Shown: positions 11,064 through 22,615, numbered from the stretch's first letter. The stretch: DNA of 64,000 bases from Phocoena phocoena (GCF_963924675.1 NC_089224.1:48837158-48901157), one strand, 5' to 3'. Numbers and translations are program-made. The notes: a model not told the origin generated them from the sequence alone.

Positions 11064-13920
11064 TTTAATCTTATTTTCTATTACACTCTCCATATATTCT
11101 GTATTCCAACCAAACCGAAAATCTCACCTTCTTCTTATTCTTCATTGTATTCCTCACAACACATACTCAGGAAAGATTTGTGGACTGAACTACAGTGTAG
11201 TTTTGTAAATGTTAATGTTAAGATGACTGAAAGGAGGCATAAAGTAAGGCAAACAAGACTGATTACCTCACTCAGGGATAGTTTTTCTCTTCAAAAAAAG
11301 AAAATAAACAATATAATCAACTCACGTTTTAAATTAAGTCTTAATTCTGAGTCTGCAGTAGTGTTGTCTCATGCTATTTTTTTCTATATGCCAAATAAGA
11401 AAAATGTCAAGGGAACCAGCAGCAGGAGACAGCTTAAATAAATGACCACTGTTCCCAGCCCAAAGGATGCCTCCTGCTTTCCAACAATGACTCACCCTCT
11501 CTCCCACATCAACTGTCAACTCTAGGCAAAAGACACTCCATTCTCTAGTTGCAGCTCTGATTCTTCCCTGCATTGCATTTCAATCAAACACCGAAGATCC
11601 AACTACCGTATCTCCAGCTACTTTTTATAAAGGTCTCCTTGAAAATCACATCAGTGAAATTCAATAGACTTAAGACCAAATTGATTCATACGTCACTGCC
11701 TAATGTCCCTGCAAAGTTATTTACTGCAAAGTTATTTACTGCCTAATGTCCCTGTTTTTCTTTAGCTTTGTCTCATCATTCATTATACAAAGCCGGGTTT
11801 CCTTAGCATCCACCAAATATGCTGTGCTAATTCCTTCTGCCTTGTACCTGGACCTATTTCTCTTTTCTTACTTTCAAATCCTATCAATTCTCTAAGTTGC
11901 TCACCCGGATTTCACCTTCTCCATCTTCATCTTGATTGCCCTAGATGGAAGTTACTAGATTTCCTGTGAACTCTTAATGAAACATATCATCTGCTGGACT
12001 CCCTGGAACTAGCTACTCGATGAGTAAAATTGCTGAGAACTTCTGCTCGTCCTATTGTAGGATGCAAAAGGTGGGAATCATGTCACATGCTTCTTTGTCT
12101 GAAAACATCTGAGACTGCAGTACCTAACACAGTGTTTGCAGAGCAGACAATTATCAGTTGAAAAAAAAATGTATCTCAATGAATTATTCTAAGACAAAAA
12201 TAAATTGAAGGAGGACCCTTAACTATGAGTGAGCACTGGTTCTCAGTCTTCCTTCTGAGACTCTTACCTCCCCTGTAAAGTGTCATATCTTCTTCGCTGT
12301 CAACAGGCAAAAAAATAGAAAATTCAAAATATTGTTTTCCCAATATTCGTAGAAAGGCATCACCTACGATAATAAATAAAAGAAGCCCATACTCTGAATC
12401 TTAATGAAAGTTCTTTAATTATTATTCATTGGTTAGGTCCTAAAAATTAAATGGTAATACTTGATGACATACCCAATATTCAGAAGGAAACAGAAAAGTC
12501 AAAATTACAGCAGTATTTTCTTGGTATCTGGCTAAATACAAGTAGATCTTGTTTTTCCAGATGGTGGTATTTCCATGTATGAAAGGCAGGGTGGATAACA
12601 CTTTATGGGATATAGGTTTCACACTAGTTTTTCTTAGCTGTCATTGAATTGGAATGTTTAAATGCCATGATATTTTGAAAGTGAATTTCAAAAAATATGT
12701 ATTTATTTTTCCCGTCAAGAAATGTTGTATTCTTTCTTAGAAAATGAGTAAAGGCATTTTCATCTATCTAAATTGAGTTAATTGAGCTAACTGTGCTATT
12801 TCTCACTATATTGAAGAAAAATAGAAAGGTTCCTAAAAATCTAAAAACTAGGGATTCCCCCCACCCCCGCCCCAAGAATTCAATAGAATGACGAATGATT
12901 TTCTTTGAATGTCTGGAGCCACAAACTTTAAAGTGAGTTTAGGTGAGCTAAGCTCTTGGCCTTTTCCCTAGCCTTCAGCCTATCTTGCTTCTTGTCAAAT
13001 ACTATACAGAAAATGCAGAAATTAATTTGCGCGATGTTCTCTGAGCTTCTGGTGCGGTTCACTGGAGTTAAAAGCAGTAACTTTCTAAGCCCTGTTTCCC
13101 TAAAGTGAGAACCTCCCATGGACTATGTGGCTAATTACTTACACACACCCCTCAAAGGGAGTTGGTAGGAGAGGTATCATGCAAGTTTCAGTCCCTCTCT
13201 GGAAACATAGTTTATACTATCACCTACAGTTTCATTCACAAGTGATCCTATTTCTGTCCTTCAGAAAAAAAGAAAAAAGTTTTAAGTATATAAAATGTGC
13301 AGAATAAAAAACCAATAACCACTTCTGTATTTTTCAACTCCCCCCAAATAATCTAGTTCCTCATCAGATAAGGGGTAATTTAGCAAGGGGGATTCACAGA
13401 GTGGGAGAGTATTTCCATAAAGTTTCCCATCCCTGGCAATAGTGAAAAAAATACACATTTTCATAGTTTACTGCAATAAGCCACCAAAATTGAACAAAAC
13501 ATAAAAAGACAGTGTCTGCTAAAAATAGACACTAAGACTTGGGGCTAGAATTATGTCACTGCAGTATTTTTTTTTTAATTCTATTTAAAGCTCAGTCATA
13601 AAATCCCTCGAGAAAAAAAGCAGAACTCAAAAAGAGAAAAAAAAGGTACCAGTAATTCATTTGGGATTTCAGTCCTGGTTAATGAATAGCCTAGAACCTA
13701 ATGCCTGATGACTCAGCTGATAAGGCAAGGGGAAGTAGTACCAGACCTTCAATTGTTAAGAGAAACTGCTGGGAAGCCTTTTTTTGTGTGTGTGAACTGA
13801 AATCCCAAACTTCCCTGGACCTCTGTTTCCTCATCCACTAAATGGGGCAGGGGTAGGGTATGGTTAGATAACCAGGAGAGTTCTAAGATGTCTTCCAATT
13901 TAAAATTTGATGTCTATTTG
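11064..13920. other. Mostly unique intronic sequence, with a small local duplication
   Basis: No gene is seen. At 11697-11754, gcaaagttatttact is present twice in tandem, enclosed by two copies of ctgcctaatgtccctg. The stretch 11850-12160 has weak L2-like wording (tacctaacacagtgtttgcag), too diverged to call firmly. Confidence 0.5.
11697..11754. repeat. Nested short direct duplications
   Basis: Order is ctgcctaatgtccctg, gcaaagttatttact twice, then ctgcctaatgtccctg again, with one-base overlaps. It looks like two successive slippage or templated-repair events. Confidence 0.9.
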
Positions 13921-13924
13921 TATT

Positions 13925-14195
13925 ATGGTTAATTTGATGAGTCAATTTAGCTAGGCTATAGTACCCGATTATTCAATCAAACACTAATCTAGCTGTTGCT
14001 ATGAAGATATTCTGTAGATGTGTTAATTCCACAATCAGTTGAGTTTAACTAAATAAGATTATCCTTGAAAATGTGGGTGGGTTGCATCCAACCAACTGAA
14101 AGGCCTTAAGAACAAAAGTGAGGTTCCCTGGAGGAAGAAGAAATTCTGCCCCCATATCCTACTGTTTCTGTTTCTCTGAAGAACCCTAATTGATG
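13925..14195 (+). mobile_element. LTR-like relic, MaLR/ERVL type, family uncertain
   Basis: Starts 'tatggttaatttgatgagtc' and ends 'tctgaagaaccctaattgat', with 'aatgtgggtgggttgcatcc' and 'ccaactgaaaggccttaag' between. These blocks recur in a known mammalian dispersed repeat that I remember as LTR-like, but I cannot name the family. It is shortened relative to fuller copies. Confidence 0.55.
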
Positions 14196-16094
14196 CAATT
14201 TCTACCTGCTGGAGTGCTGCTTATAGTACAATCAAAGGTAGATAACAATTAGGAAAGGAAGGAGAAGAGAAAATACCATGCAAAGTGTTTGAAGAGAAAA
14301 TGCTATGGAACTCTCCCCCTTCCGGCCCCCAGATTCTCAGATTAGGGTTATTTTGATGCAAATCTCCTTCTAAAATTAAAAAAAAAAAGACAATAAATCA
14401 TCTTTAGGAGGAGATGCCCATAAAAAGTAGAGTAACTGACAGTTGCTGGGTCTCAGCTGCAGGGCAGGCAGCTCAGAATATGCTCCATTTCTATCACTAA
14501 CGCTCGGACAGCCTTCATCCATCCATTCAAGGTAGGTACCTCACCTTTGCAGAAAGCAAACATCAAGGACAAACTGCAAGCCAATGGGTATTTGAAGACA
14601 CTTGAGAGACTTCCTGCAAGTATTTCACGCATCCACACTCAGCTCTCTATATAGCATTTTACATCACCAAATGTGGCAGCCAAGAGATAAATCCTCCTTT
14701 CTATCCCGAGATAAATCCTCCTTTCTTCCTAAGCCAAAGAAAGCTAGCACCATGCTCTTAGCTGTAGTAAGCTTTACCTTAAATAACAATAAAGAGAAGA
14801 TATGAAGAGACCTCAGAGATAGTCATGAAAGTGGATGGACAACCACTTGGCATTCAGTAAAGAGACACCAGATCCACCATCTTATACAGAAAAATCACTG
14901 ACCTGCTAATAGAGGGGTTCAATTGGGAACACAGAATAACAACACAAAACTCAGAAAGATGGATCCCTGTCTGAGATATCAAGTTTGATAACTCATACCT
15001 ACAGAAATCCCATCATCTGAACCAAAAATGTTAAAAGCACCTTAGTGACAAGGCAGATACAGATACAGATTTCGTTTATAATCTGGGCAGAATTTCCTGA
15101 ATGCTAAGCATCTCGTCACCACCTAAGACTAAGCCCTGACAGATGCACCACTCTGCTTCTACCTCAAGCTTCAAGGTCTGCTGCCTGCACTGCAGCCGAC
15201 TCTGGAGATTCACACCTGGTAGGCTCATGCTGAAGTTGGAGAAGGAGACGTGGAGGAAGCTCCCCTCCTCGACAATCATACAAATTCCTGGTTTGCTTGT
15301 TACCCATTATTTCTACTATTAGAACTTTGAGTGTCCTCTGCCCCTGCAGGGTATATTTCACAGGCAAGCCTGCTGCAACAGCTAGAGCATGTGTTCAGAG
15401 TAATGTCACTGCATCCCACATCATCTAAGAGTTAATTTGACCCCTTCTTTCCCAATATGCTTTTAAGGTGTGGAAAGAAACTACTCACTTCACTGTCTCA
15501 TTTCCTATTGCCTCAGTCAATGCTGTACCAATAGTTATATTTCTCACACACACACAAACACTTATATAAACACAAACATATATGTGGGAAGTATTTGGCA
15601 TTCCTCCAGGCTTAGAGTTGCTCAAAGTTATACATTAAATTGGGGACAGGGTCTAAATACAATTCCAGCACTCCAAGCTGGCACTACTGGCTTCCTTTCC
15701 TTTCAAGTTTCTGCCCAGTGCTTTTCAACCAACCATGTGGGAGACTTGCTCTTGAATGAGTTGACTGATTGCAAAGCTCTGATAAAAATATGCCAAAAAG
15801 TAAACTATGGAAAGGATACTGTCTTTTTAATTCTTCTCAGGCTTACTGATGTGCTAATGTCAGCTAGGGAGTGGTGGACACAGGGACCCTGAGAAGGCTG
15901 TCCTCTTATTTGTTCAATTGGGACATGAGAGAAGAGATGGAGGAATATTTGGAAGGGACTGACTTAAGAAGAGGCTGGGCATCTCTTTTCATGACAGGGA
16001 AAAGTGAAGCCAAATATGTATCAAGAAGACACTTCCTAAAGTCACTTCCCTAAAGCTCTGGGGTGTAGGGAAAAGAAAAATGAATTAAAAATTT
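14196..16094. other. Unique intronic sequence with a 24-bp tandem duplication
   Basis: No gene recognised. At 14684-14731 a 24-bp unit beginning gagataaatcctcctttct occurs twice in tandem. A short CA-rich run lies near 15545-15565. Open frames here, including 140 codons at 15470-15892, show no domain or splice support. Confidence 0.5.
14684..14731. repeat. 24-bp tandem duplication
   Basis: gagataaatcctcctttct at 14684-14702 recurs at 14708-14726. The two units are almost identical, implying a recent slippage duplication. Confidence 0.92.
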
Positions 16095-16542
16095 TAACAA
16101 CTTTAGTGTGATATAATTTGCATGCCACAAAATTCACTCATTTAAAATATACAATCCAATGACTGTTAGTATATTTACAGAGCTGTGTGATCATCACCAT
16201 AATCTAATTTTTGAACAGTTTCATCACACCAAAAAAGAAACCTGGTACACATTAGCAGGCAGCCTCAACTCCATTCAAGGCCCCATCCCCTGGCAGCCAC
16301 TAATCTACTTTCTGTCTCTATGGAAATATCTGTTTTGGATATTTCATATGAATGGAATTATATAATGACGTGGTCTTTTGTTTCTGGCTTCTTTCAGTTA
16401 GCATCACGTTTTCAAGGTTCATCCATGTGTGGCAGGTATTAGTACCTCCTTCCTTTTATGGTTGCATAATATTTCATTGTATGAATATACCATATTTTCT
16501 TTGTCCATCCATAAGGTGATGGACATTTTGTGTTATTTTCTA
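16095..16542 (-). mobile_element. L1M LINE, antisense fragment
   Basis: The plus strand carries 'tttagtatatttacag'-type and 'tcatcaccataatctaattt' stretches, 'ggcagccactaatctacttt', 'ttcatatgaatggaattata', 'ttcaaggttcatccatgtgt' and 'ttcattgtatgaatatacca'. This is the familiar reverse complement of the ORF2 end and 3' region of old L1M elements. Confidence 0.85.
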
Positions 16543-16715
16543 GGTTGATAACCTTGGGCAAATCATTTTACCTCTCAAGTTTTCTGACATGTGGATAATT
16601 CAAAGCCACCTCACAGGACAGTTATGAAGATTATATAAGATGACTGAGTAGGTGCTTTGTTGACTGTAAAGCACTTCACCAATGCAAAGGATTAGTGTCG
16701 TTACTGTATAAGAAC
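16543..16715 (+). mobile_element. MIR SINE abutting the L1M
   Basis: 'ataaccttgggcaaatcatt', 'ttacctctcaagttttctga', 'caggacagttatgaagatta' and 'gtaaagcacttcaccaatgc' follow the sense MIR order. The 5' part is missing where the L1M fragment abuts. Confidence 0.8.
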
Positions 16716-17481
16716 CACCACGTGACTCTGTTACCTAAAAGGAACACGGTGACATCACAGACATGGCGACTGTAAGGTTGAGACTTCCAAAATATGTCTA
16801 CCCAGGACTAACTTGTGGTAGAAGGAAGACACAGACACTTCCCCAAATCCAGGCCAAATAAAGGCTTGAAGGCCATTAATACATACGGCATCGACCCAGA
16901 TGAGGAACTTTAAAGAGCAAAATGGTGTTCCTGCGGGCACTCGTTACCGGTTAAAGATGAACTGGAGATTTACATTTCAGAATGCAATGCTATACTGAGA
17001 ACCCATTTTTCAGAAGTGACCTCTTAAGTTTTCTTATCAAATCAACTCACGTAGCCAGAGTTCTGTGTTATATCGGTTCATGGAGTTAGCAAGTAGAGGT
17101 TAAGTAGGAGAATGTGAGAGGAAGGTGAATACATTCATGAGGGCACACAGTATGTTTTTTTCTTTGGGGGGGTTGGGGTTTTCCTGGCAAAATAAGGGAT
17201 TCCAATTCTTATTTGAGGTGACGTTGCAGGAAGGAGGGAGTCTGGTCACCCCTCAGAATAGAAGCACTGCAGGAGTAAAATTGTGTTTTTGTTGGGACTA
17301 CATCATCCCATGGGTACCTGTGTGTGCTGGAGGGTAGGGAGAGGAGCAGGAGTGGGGAGCACTGAGGACATGGGGTTGAGATAAACAGTTACGTTATGGT
17401 CAGACAGCCAGGTCATACCAGAGATAGGACTGAAACCCAGGTCCCTTGATTCCCATACTCAATAAGAATCCTGTTTTCCAG
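16716..17481. other. Unique intronic sequence, nothing recognised
   Basis: No recognisable repeat or exon until the SINE at 17482. Contains a short GT/G-rich patch near 17160-17180. Confidence 0.45.
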
Positions 17482-17685
17482 GCTTCCCTGGTGGCACAAT
17501 TGTTGAGAGTCCGCATGCCGATGCAGGGGACATGGGTTCGTGCCCCGGTCTGGGAAGATCCCACATGCCACGGAGCGGCTGGGCCCGTGAGCCATGGCTG
17601 CTGAGCCTGCGCGTCCAGAGCCCGTGCTCCGCAACGGGAGAGGCCACAACAGTGAGAGGCCCGCGTACAGCAAAAAAAAAAGAAA
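17482..17685 (+). mobile_element. CHR SINE, young form
   Basis: gcttccctggtggcacaatt head, ggttcgtgccccggtctg B-box region, GC-rich body and A-rich tail. Flanked by the perfect duplication aatcctgttttccag at 17467-17481 and 17686-17700. Antisense to SH3GL2. Confidence 0.97.
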
Positions 17686-17701
17686 AATCCTGTTTTCCAG
17701 G

Positions 17702-18009
17702 AGAGAGTCTACTTGGGTTAGCGGTAATCAATAGACACCAATCTGCAACATCAGAGGATAGTTTAATGTACGAAAGTTCTTTTAAAAATTTAACTTGCTT
17801 TCCGTAACTGTCTATATTGCTAAAAATCATTGCTAAGCATTTTCTTGGTAACTAACAAGACTTGATTAATATCAGTTAGGTTTTACTGTCCTTCAATAAT
17901 AAATCTGTAACTCTTCCTGTGCCTATGTACCTACTGTGATCAAATCGTCACTAGGTCACTTGTACCTTCCCCTGTAAAGATGTCCAAATTCCTCTGTGCT
18001 CCCACAGCC
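17702..18009. other. Unique intronic sequence, nothing recognised
   Basis: Roughly 300 bp of AT-rich intron between the SINE duplication and the solo LTR. No exon or repeat recognised. Confidence 0.45.
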
Positions 18010-18013
18010 CTGG

Positions 18014-18649
18014 TGACACTGAGCAAGACACTGTAGGGCCTTCCCAAGGACAGACTCCCCACCCCTCATATCCCCCATCTGCCTCTTGTTTGTAGAAAAG
18101 CTTTAGTCTCCTAGGCTTTCCCCGAGTTCCAAAGAACAAATTTAATCAGAAAAGTGAGAAAATGCAGAAACAAAGGAAAACAGTCAAGCAAGAAAAAATA
18201 ATAATAGGTTAGTCAAGAAACTTTAGTTCTTCCTCAGGGGCTACAGATAATATCCTTAGCCATGTCCTTGAATTGTTTTGCAGATACTAAAACCTCCACC
18301 AGGTGGAAGAAGCTAACTACGTGATGACCAGGAGCACGTAGCCCCCAGACCAGCTGGAGCCTGAGGACTGAAAATGCTGATCCCTGTGACCTCACAGGAT
18401 TACCTCACCACCCACCAATCAGAGAACTGTGCACGAGCTGATGAGGTGCCCCATGACCCACTCCCTCACTCTGTCTTTAAAAACCCTTCCCTAAAAGCCA
18501 TTGGGGAATTCCGGTCTTTTGAGCATAAGCTGCCCGGTCTCCTTAGCTGGCCCGGCAATAAACACTGTATTTCCTTCACCACAACCTGGCGTCAGCAGCT
18601 CGGCTTTGCTGCATATCAGGCGAGTGGACCCAAGTTTGGTTCGGTAACA
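18014..18649 (+). mobile_element. Solo LTR of an endogenous retrovirus (class I/ERV1-like), complete
   Basis: Starts tgacactgagcaagac and ends tttggttcggtaaca, i.e. TG...CA termini. It is bounded by a perfect 4-bp target duplication, ctgg, at 18010-18013 and 18650-18653; 4 bp is usual for gammaretrovirus-like class I elements. A CCAAT box (18415-18419), a TATA-like tttaaaaac (18476-18484) and an AATAAA signal (18557-18562) occur in the U3-R order, fixing the plus orientation. At 636 bp it has the length of a full LTR. No internal gag-pol-env sequence or second LTR is present, so it arose by LTR-LTR recombination. It is antisense to SH3GL2. Class is inferred from duplication length and LTR layout. 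Confidence 0.88.
18415..18562 (+). promoter_or_regulatory. LTR promoter and polyadenylation signals
   Basis: Within the solo LTR: CCAAT at 18415, TATA-like tttaaaaac at 18476 and AATAAA at 18557. Spacing of about 60 bp CCAAT-to-TATA and about 80 bp TATA-to-AATAAA is as in a typical retroviral U3-R. Whether it is active is unknown. Confidence 0.6.
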
Positions 18650-18689
18650 CTGGGTCAAACTCTATTCAGCACTTGTTAGGTTGTATTTT

Positions 18690-18825
18690 GTACTATCATC
18701 ATCTACTTGAACGCCTCTCCAACGTTTTAGAGTCCCTAGAAGGCAGTGATCTCGGTCTTGTTCATCTCTGTTTCCTAGTGCCCAGCACTGCGCCGGCACA
18801 GGTTGGCCTGCAATGTATGAGCAGA
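18690..18825 (+). mobile_element. L2 LINE 3' fragment
   Basis: 'agtccctagaaggcagtgat', 'ttgttcatctctgtttccta' and 'gtgcccagcactgcgccggc' follow L2 3' UTR order. Old and short. Confidence 0.65.
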
Positions 18826-18829
18826 CGAA

Positions 18830-19298
18830 CAGGCAGTGGGTCAGTACACCAACCTGTGCACTAATTTGGTCTGCTTATTTTTCTCCTATTTCAGTTCTAT
18901 TTGGTATCATTCCCCTGAACGATCACTGTGCTTATCTTTTCTTCCTTCCCTCAAAATACCCCTCTACTGGTGGCAAAGTCTGACGGCAAAACGTGGATAC
19001 GGATACAGGATAATCAGCAGCAGCTCTGGACACATTCTCCGACAGTACCTTGAACAGTTTTTTAAAAATTATTATTAAGATAATATGCTGGCAAGACTGT
19101 TGATAAGACTACGATGAAAATAAGAAAGGAGAGTAAAAGGAAGAGTTGGCCTATTCCATACCCATTTAAAACACTGGTGATTAGACAGAAGTGGTGCCTT
19201 TTTTATATGCTTGTTGCCTACCACAACATCTCCACCACCACCACCATGTAAGATTCTGGCTACTTTCTAACCTCTATCATTCACTTGGAAAGTATTTA
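18830..19298. other. Unique intronic sequence, nothing recognised
   Basis: AT-rich intron without a named repeat. Ends at the target duplication of the next SINE. Confidence 0.4.
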
Positions 19299-19307
19299 CT
19301 GAATGTT

Positions 19308-19514
19308 TTTTGTTTTTTGTTTTGCGGTACGCGGGCCTCTCACTGCTGCGGCCTCTCCCGTTGCGGAGCACAGGCTCCAGACGCACAGGCTCAGCAGCCG
19401 TGGCTCACGGGCCCAGCCGCTCCGCGGCACATGGGATCCTCCCAGACCGGGGCACGAACCCACGTCCCCCGCATCGGCAGGCGGACTCTCAACCACTGCG
19501 CCACCAGGGAAGCC
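19308..19514 (-). mobile_element. CHR SINE, young form
   Basis: Inverted copy with T-rich tail (ttttttgttttttgttttg), gcggtacgcgggcctctcac and 'accactgcgccaccaggga'. The flanking duplication ctgaatg (19299-19305 and 19515-19521) extends imperfectly into the following pyrimidines. Confidence 0.95.
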
Positions 19515-19544
19515 CTGAATGCCTTTTATTTGTCAGGCGAGGAA

Positions 19545-19735
19545 GAGACCAGGAGGAGGATGTGCAAAGGTCCCGGGGTAAGCATGGCTCCTCCAAGAGC
19601 CCAGCATGAATGAAGATTAGAGAGGGAAGGAAAAGGCACCCAAGATGATGTTGGAGATGCTGGCAGGAGTCAGACACTGCAGGCCTTTTTGGGCCAAATG
19701 AAGGCCTTCATCCTAAGAGCAATGAGCGTAAAAGG
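19545..19735 (-). mobile_element. L2 LINE, antisense fragment
   Basis: The plus strand reads 'gatgttggagatgctggcag', 'gagtcagacactgcaggcct' and 'cttcatcctaagagcaatga', the reverse complement of the L2 region before the 3' UTR. Diverged. Confidence 0.6.
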
Positions 19736-19739
19736 AGAG

Positions 19740-20760
19740 GATTTATCATTTTAAAACCTTTTGCTGGATATACTTTGCACAAAGCAGCTCAGTCAAATGA
19801 GAGCTGGGCATCACAAAAGGATGCTGCTTTAGGAAAAGGTTTCATCCCTGCTGGGAGGGCTACACAACATTTTGCTTTCATTTGCAAGACCACAGAATCG
19901 TGATTGTCACAAATCTGGCATGCACAAGAGAACATATGGCTTCTTTCTGAAAGAAGTCTTGCCTGCATCAAGTCCCAAATATGCTAATAAAAACATCCTG
20001 CTCTCTAAGGAGGCTTAGAGAACACAATTTTGTTGTTGTTGTTGTCCTTTTGTTTTGGTTTTGTTTCCCTTTTCTACACTCTGCATGAAAACCCACAGTG
20101 GGACTTAATTTTCTGGATTAAGAAATGTTCCCAATGAGTTATTTTATAGTTTCCTGTAAACTGTGTTTCTCTGGAGTGAATTACCTTCTGCTCTTACATA
20201 ATACTTCCTAACGTAGAGCATGCTCGACCTGTCATTTAGAGCTCAGGAGCATATCTTGGACACAGCAGAAGGTTTTCGATATCACTACTACTAGAGGAGA
20301 AAGTTATCCTGTGAAGTATCTTTTTAAAAAATGAAGGGGAAGTCTCTTTCAATTGAATTACTCTGGTGCATTTTCTCTACTATTTAAATATGGCTGCCTT
20401 TCTTTTATTCTCATAATGAATTACTTTCACTCAAAAAGGTATGATCAACATGTCAAGGCAGAAGCTGGATTTTAAGCACCATAAGAAACAGGTTCCCCAA
20501 GAAAAATTAAGAGGAAGACTATTTTCACATAGAAATCTGGCACAAGATTTCAAACTCTAAAATGTAAATACCCATCTGTACATAACTCAGCTTTTAAAAA
20601 GCTCACCTTCTGCCCTATTTGTTGTGGATACTTATGAATAAGTAAAATGTAAAAATATAATTAAAGCTCCTTTCATGCTCCCTGTGCCCCCCTCTGCTTC
20701 CGCCACCCCCACAGTACCACTCTCCTTCCCAACGGCAGTTTTGTCCTTTTACTGTCTATG
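19740..20760. other. Unique intronic sequence, nothing recognised
   Basis: AT-rich. A short ttgttgttgttg run sits at about 20028-20042. No exon or named repeat. Confidence 0.45.
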
Positions 20761-20769
20761 TGTCTGTCT

Positions 20770-21215
20770 TAGTTTGGAGCTTCCCCAAACAGAGTCTGGG
20801 TCATGCATGAAGTGACAGCAGTTTATTTGGATGGCGGTCCCAGCAAGCAGAATGAGGGAGCAGAGAAGAGTGGGGCAGAGAAAGGCAAGGCCCAGAAAAG
20901 TGTGTTCTGGAGCTGGTTACCACACTCCAGAATTGGGTAATGTGGCTTGCTCCTGCAGTGGTCCCTGTGAGGAACCATGTAGAACACACCTCAGTACTGT
21001 TCCTTGGATGAAGCTGGGGTAGTCATCTGATTCATGTTTCCACTGGTTGAAGGCTGCCTCCAGATAGGTCAGGCAATACCCAGAAAAAGCTAAAATTCCA
21101 AGACATAGAAGAAACTCCTGGGGCAGAAAGGCTGGCGGAAGGTTGCTGGAACTATCCACCAGGCTATGCTGAGGGAATATGACTGTAGACACACAGAGCA
21201 TATGTTTACCAGGGG
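20770..21215. other. GC-richer segment, possible unclassified LTR-type repeat
   Basis: This 450-bp block differs in composition from its surroundings and includes 'gacagcagtttatttggatg', purine-rich 'gagcagagaagagtggggca' and 'aatgtggcttgctcctgcag'. The feel is of an inverted ERV LTR, but I cannot place termini or duplications and do not name a family. Confidence 0.25.
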
Positions 21216-21261
21216 GTAGCAAATTTTTAGTAAAGTGGCAAGTAGAACTAGGTTAGGACTT

Positions 21262-21606
21262 GACGGTCAGTGCTATAGACAGTGTTTTCATCCTCCCAAA
21301 ATTCATATGTTGAAATTTTAACTTCCAATGTGATAGTATTAGGAGGTGGGGCCCTTGGTAGGTGAATAGATCATAAGGGTGGAGTCCTCATGAATAAGAT
21401 TAGTGCCCTTATAAAAGAGACCCCAGACAGCACCTTCTGCCATGTGGGGAAACAGTGAGAAGATGATAATCTATGAACTAGGAAGAGGATCCTCAACAGA
21501 CACCAAATCTTAGACTGCCAGCCTCCAGAACTATGATAAATAAATTTCTGTTGTTTATAAATTACTCAGTCTATGGTATTTTGTTATAGCAGGCTTATAA
21601 GACAAT
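21262..21606 (+). mobile_element. MaLR LTR (MST/MLT1-like)
   Basis: 'aaaattcatatgttgaaatt', 'attaggaggtggggcccttg', 'ttagtgcccttataaaagag', 'ccagcctccagaactatgat' with an aataaat signal, and 'tatggtattttgttatagca' occur in exactly the MaLR LTR order in sense orientation. Near full length, moderately diverged, no internal region. Confidence 0.85.
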
Positions 21607-21814
21607 CAGATACACTCTATGCCTCATACTTTTTTTTTTTTAATTAAAGCACACTCTACCTTTTATACAGTAAACTTTCTTTCAGAACTCCAAGCTTCCC
21701 TTGGAGTGTCTATCTGACCTGCTATGGAGAAAAGCCATAGCTTGCTTGCTTTTTGTTTGTTTTTACAATAATTTGAAAATATAAACATCATTCTTAGCTA
21801 GTGAGTTGTTCTAA

Positions 21815-21868
21815 CATAGGCCATGGGTCAGATTTGGCCCACAGATCATGGTATGCTGAAACCTGTGC
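21815..21868 (-). mobile_element. hAT-Charlie terminal fragment (MER58-like end)
   Basis: taggccatgggtcagatttg and gcccacagatcatggtatgc match the end of the same element type as 1290-1936, in the opposite direction. Only about 54 bp survive. Confidence 0.45.
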
Positions 21869-21869
21869 T

Positions 21870-22615
21870 ATAAAATCTGTAAACAGCGTAAAGGTTTATT
21901 TTCTGTTTTTAGCATATATAAATGGTATCATACTGCACCCATCCTTCCATAACTTGTCACACATCAAACTTACAGATGTCGCTGTAGGTAGAGGCAGACC
22001 ATTCACTTGAACTACTGTACAGTGTTCCTCTGTAAGACTACATAAAAATTTATTTTTTTAGTGATGTATACTTGGGTCATTTTATGCTTTTCACTATTAC
22101 AAACAGTTCAGCAATAAGCATCCCTCTGTGAGTGTCTCCTGCTGCATGAGTAGGAGTTTTCTCTAGGATATGTGCCCTGAAGTGAAATTATTGTGTCATA
22201 AGGTACACACGATACATGAATCTTTAGTTTATTTCATTACTGCCACATTACTCTCCCAAGAAGTTGTACCAACTTATAGCCCCCCTTCAGTGTACCAAAA
22301 TTCCCGTTTCTCCACATCTTCCTCAATATTTAGTTTTGTCAGACTTCTTAATTTTTGCAAATCTGATAGTTATGGATGTATATTACAATATTGCTTTCAA
22401 TTTCCATATTCCTGATTACTAGGGAAGGTGAACATCCTTTCACACTAACTGATCTTCTGGGATACCTATTCTATGGGCTGCCTGTGCATATCATGTACCT
22501 ATTTTTTTGTTGTTTTGGTTGCTACTGATGTTTGCTCTGCTATTGGGTTGTCTTTTCTTACTCACGTGCCACGTGGTAGTTCTTTATCCTCCTTTTATTT
22601 TGAAAGTTCTGGCTG
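21870..22615 (-). mobile_element. L1M LINE, antisense fragment
   Basis: The plus strand reads 'tataaatggtatcatactgc', 'ctattacaaacagttcagca', 'gttttctctaggatatgtgc', 'tttctccacatcttcctcaa', 'tttttgcaaatctgatagtt' and 'ctgctattgggttgtctttt', the reverse complement of the L1M ORF2 3' part in the expected order. Heavily diverged. Confidence 0.82.

Noticed and set aside
10749..11441. A 230-codon open frame
   Set aside because: It runs through the inverted CHR SINE at 10839-11048 and unrelated flanks. The same peptide-like pattern appears at every SINE copy, so it is repeat read-through, not a gene.
15470..15892. 140-codon open frame
   Set aside because: Low-complexity start (CA-rich), no recognisable domain, and on the strand opposite to the gene.
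19191..19613. 140-codon and overlapping frames with repeated 'PLPLRSTGS'-like peptides
   Set aside because: All derive from the CHR SINE at 19308-19514; the same words recur at 17482, 29318, 33944, 40855, 47724 and 48192.
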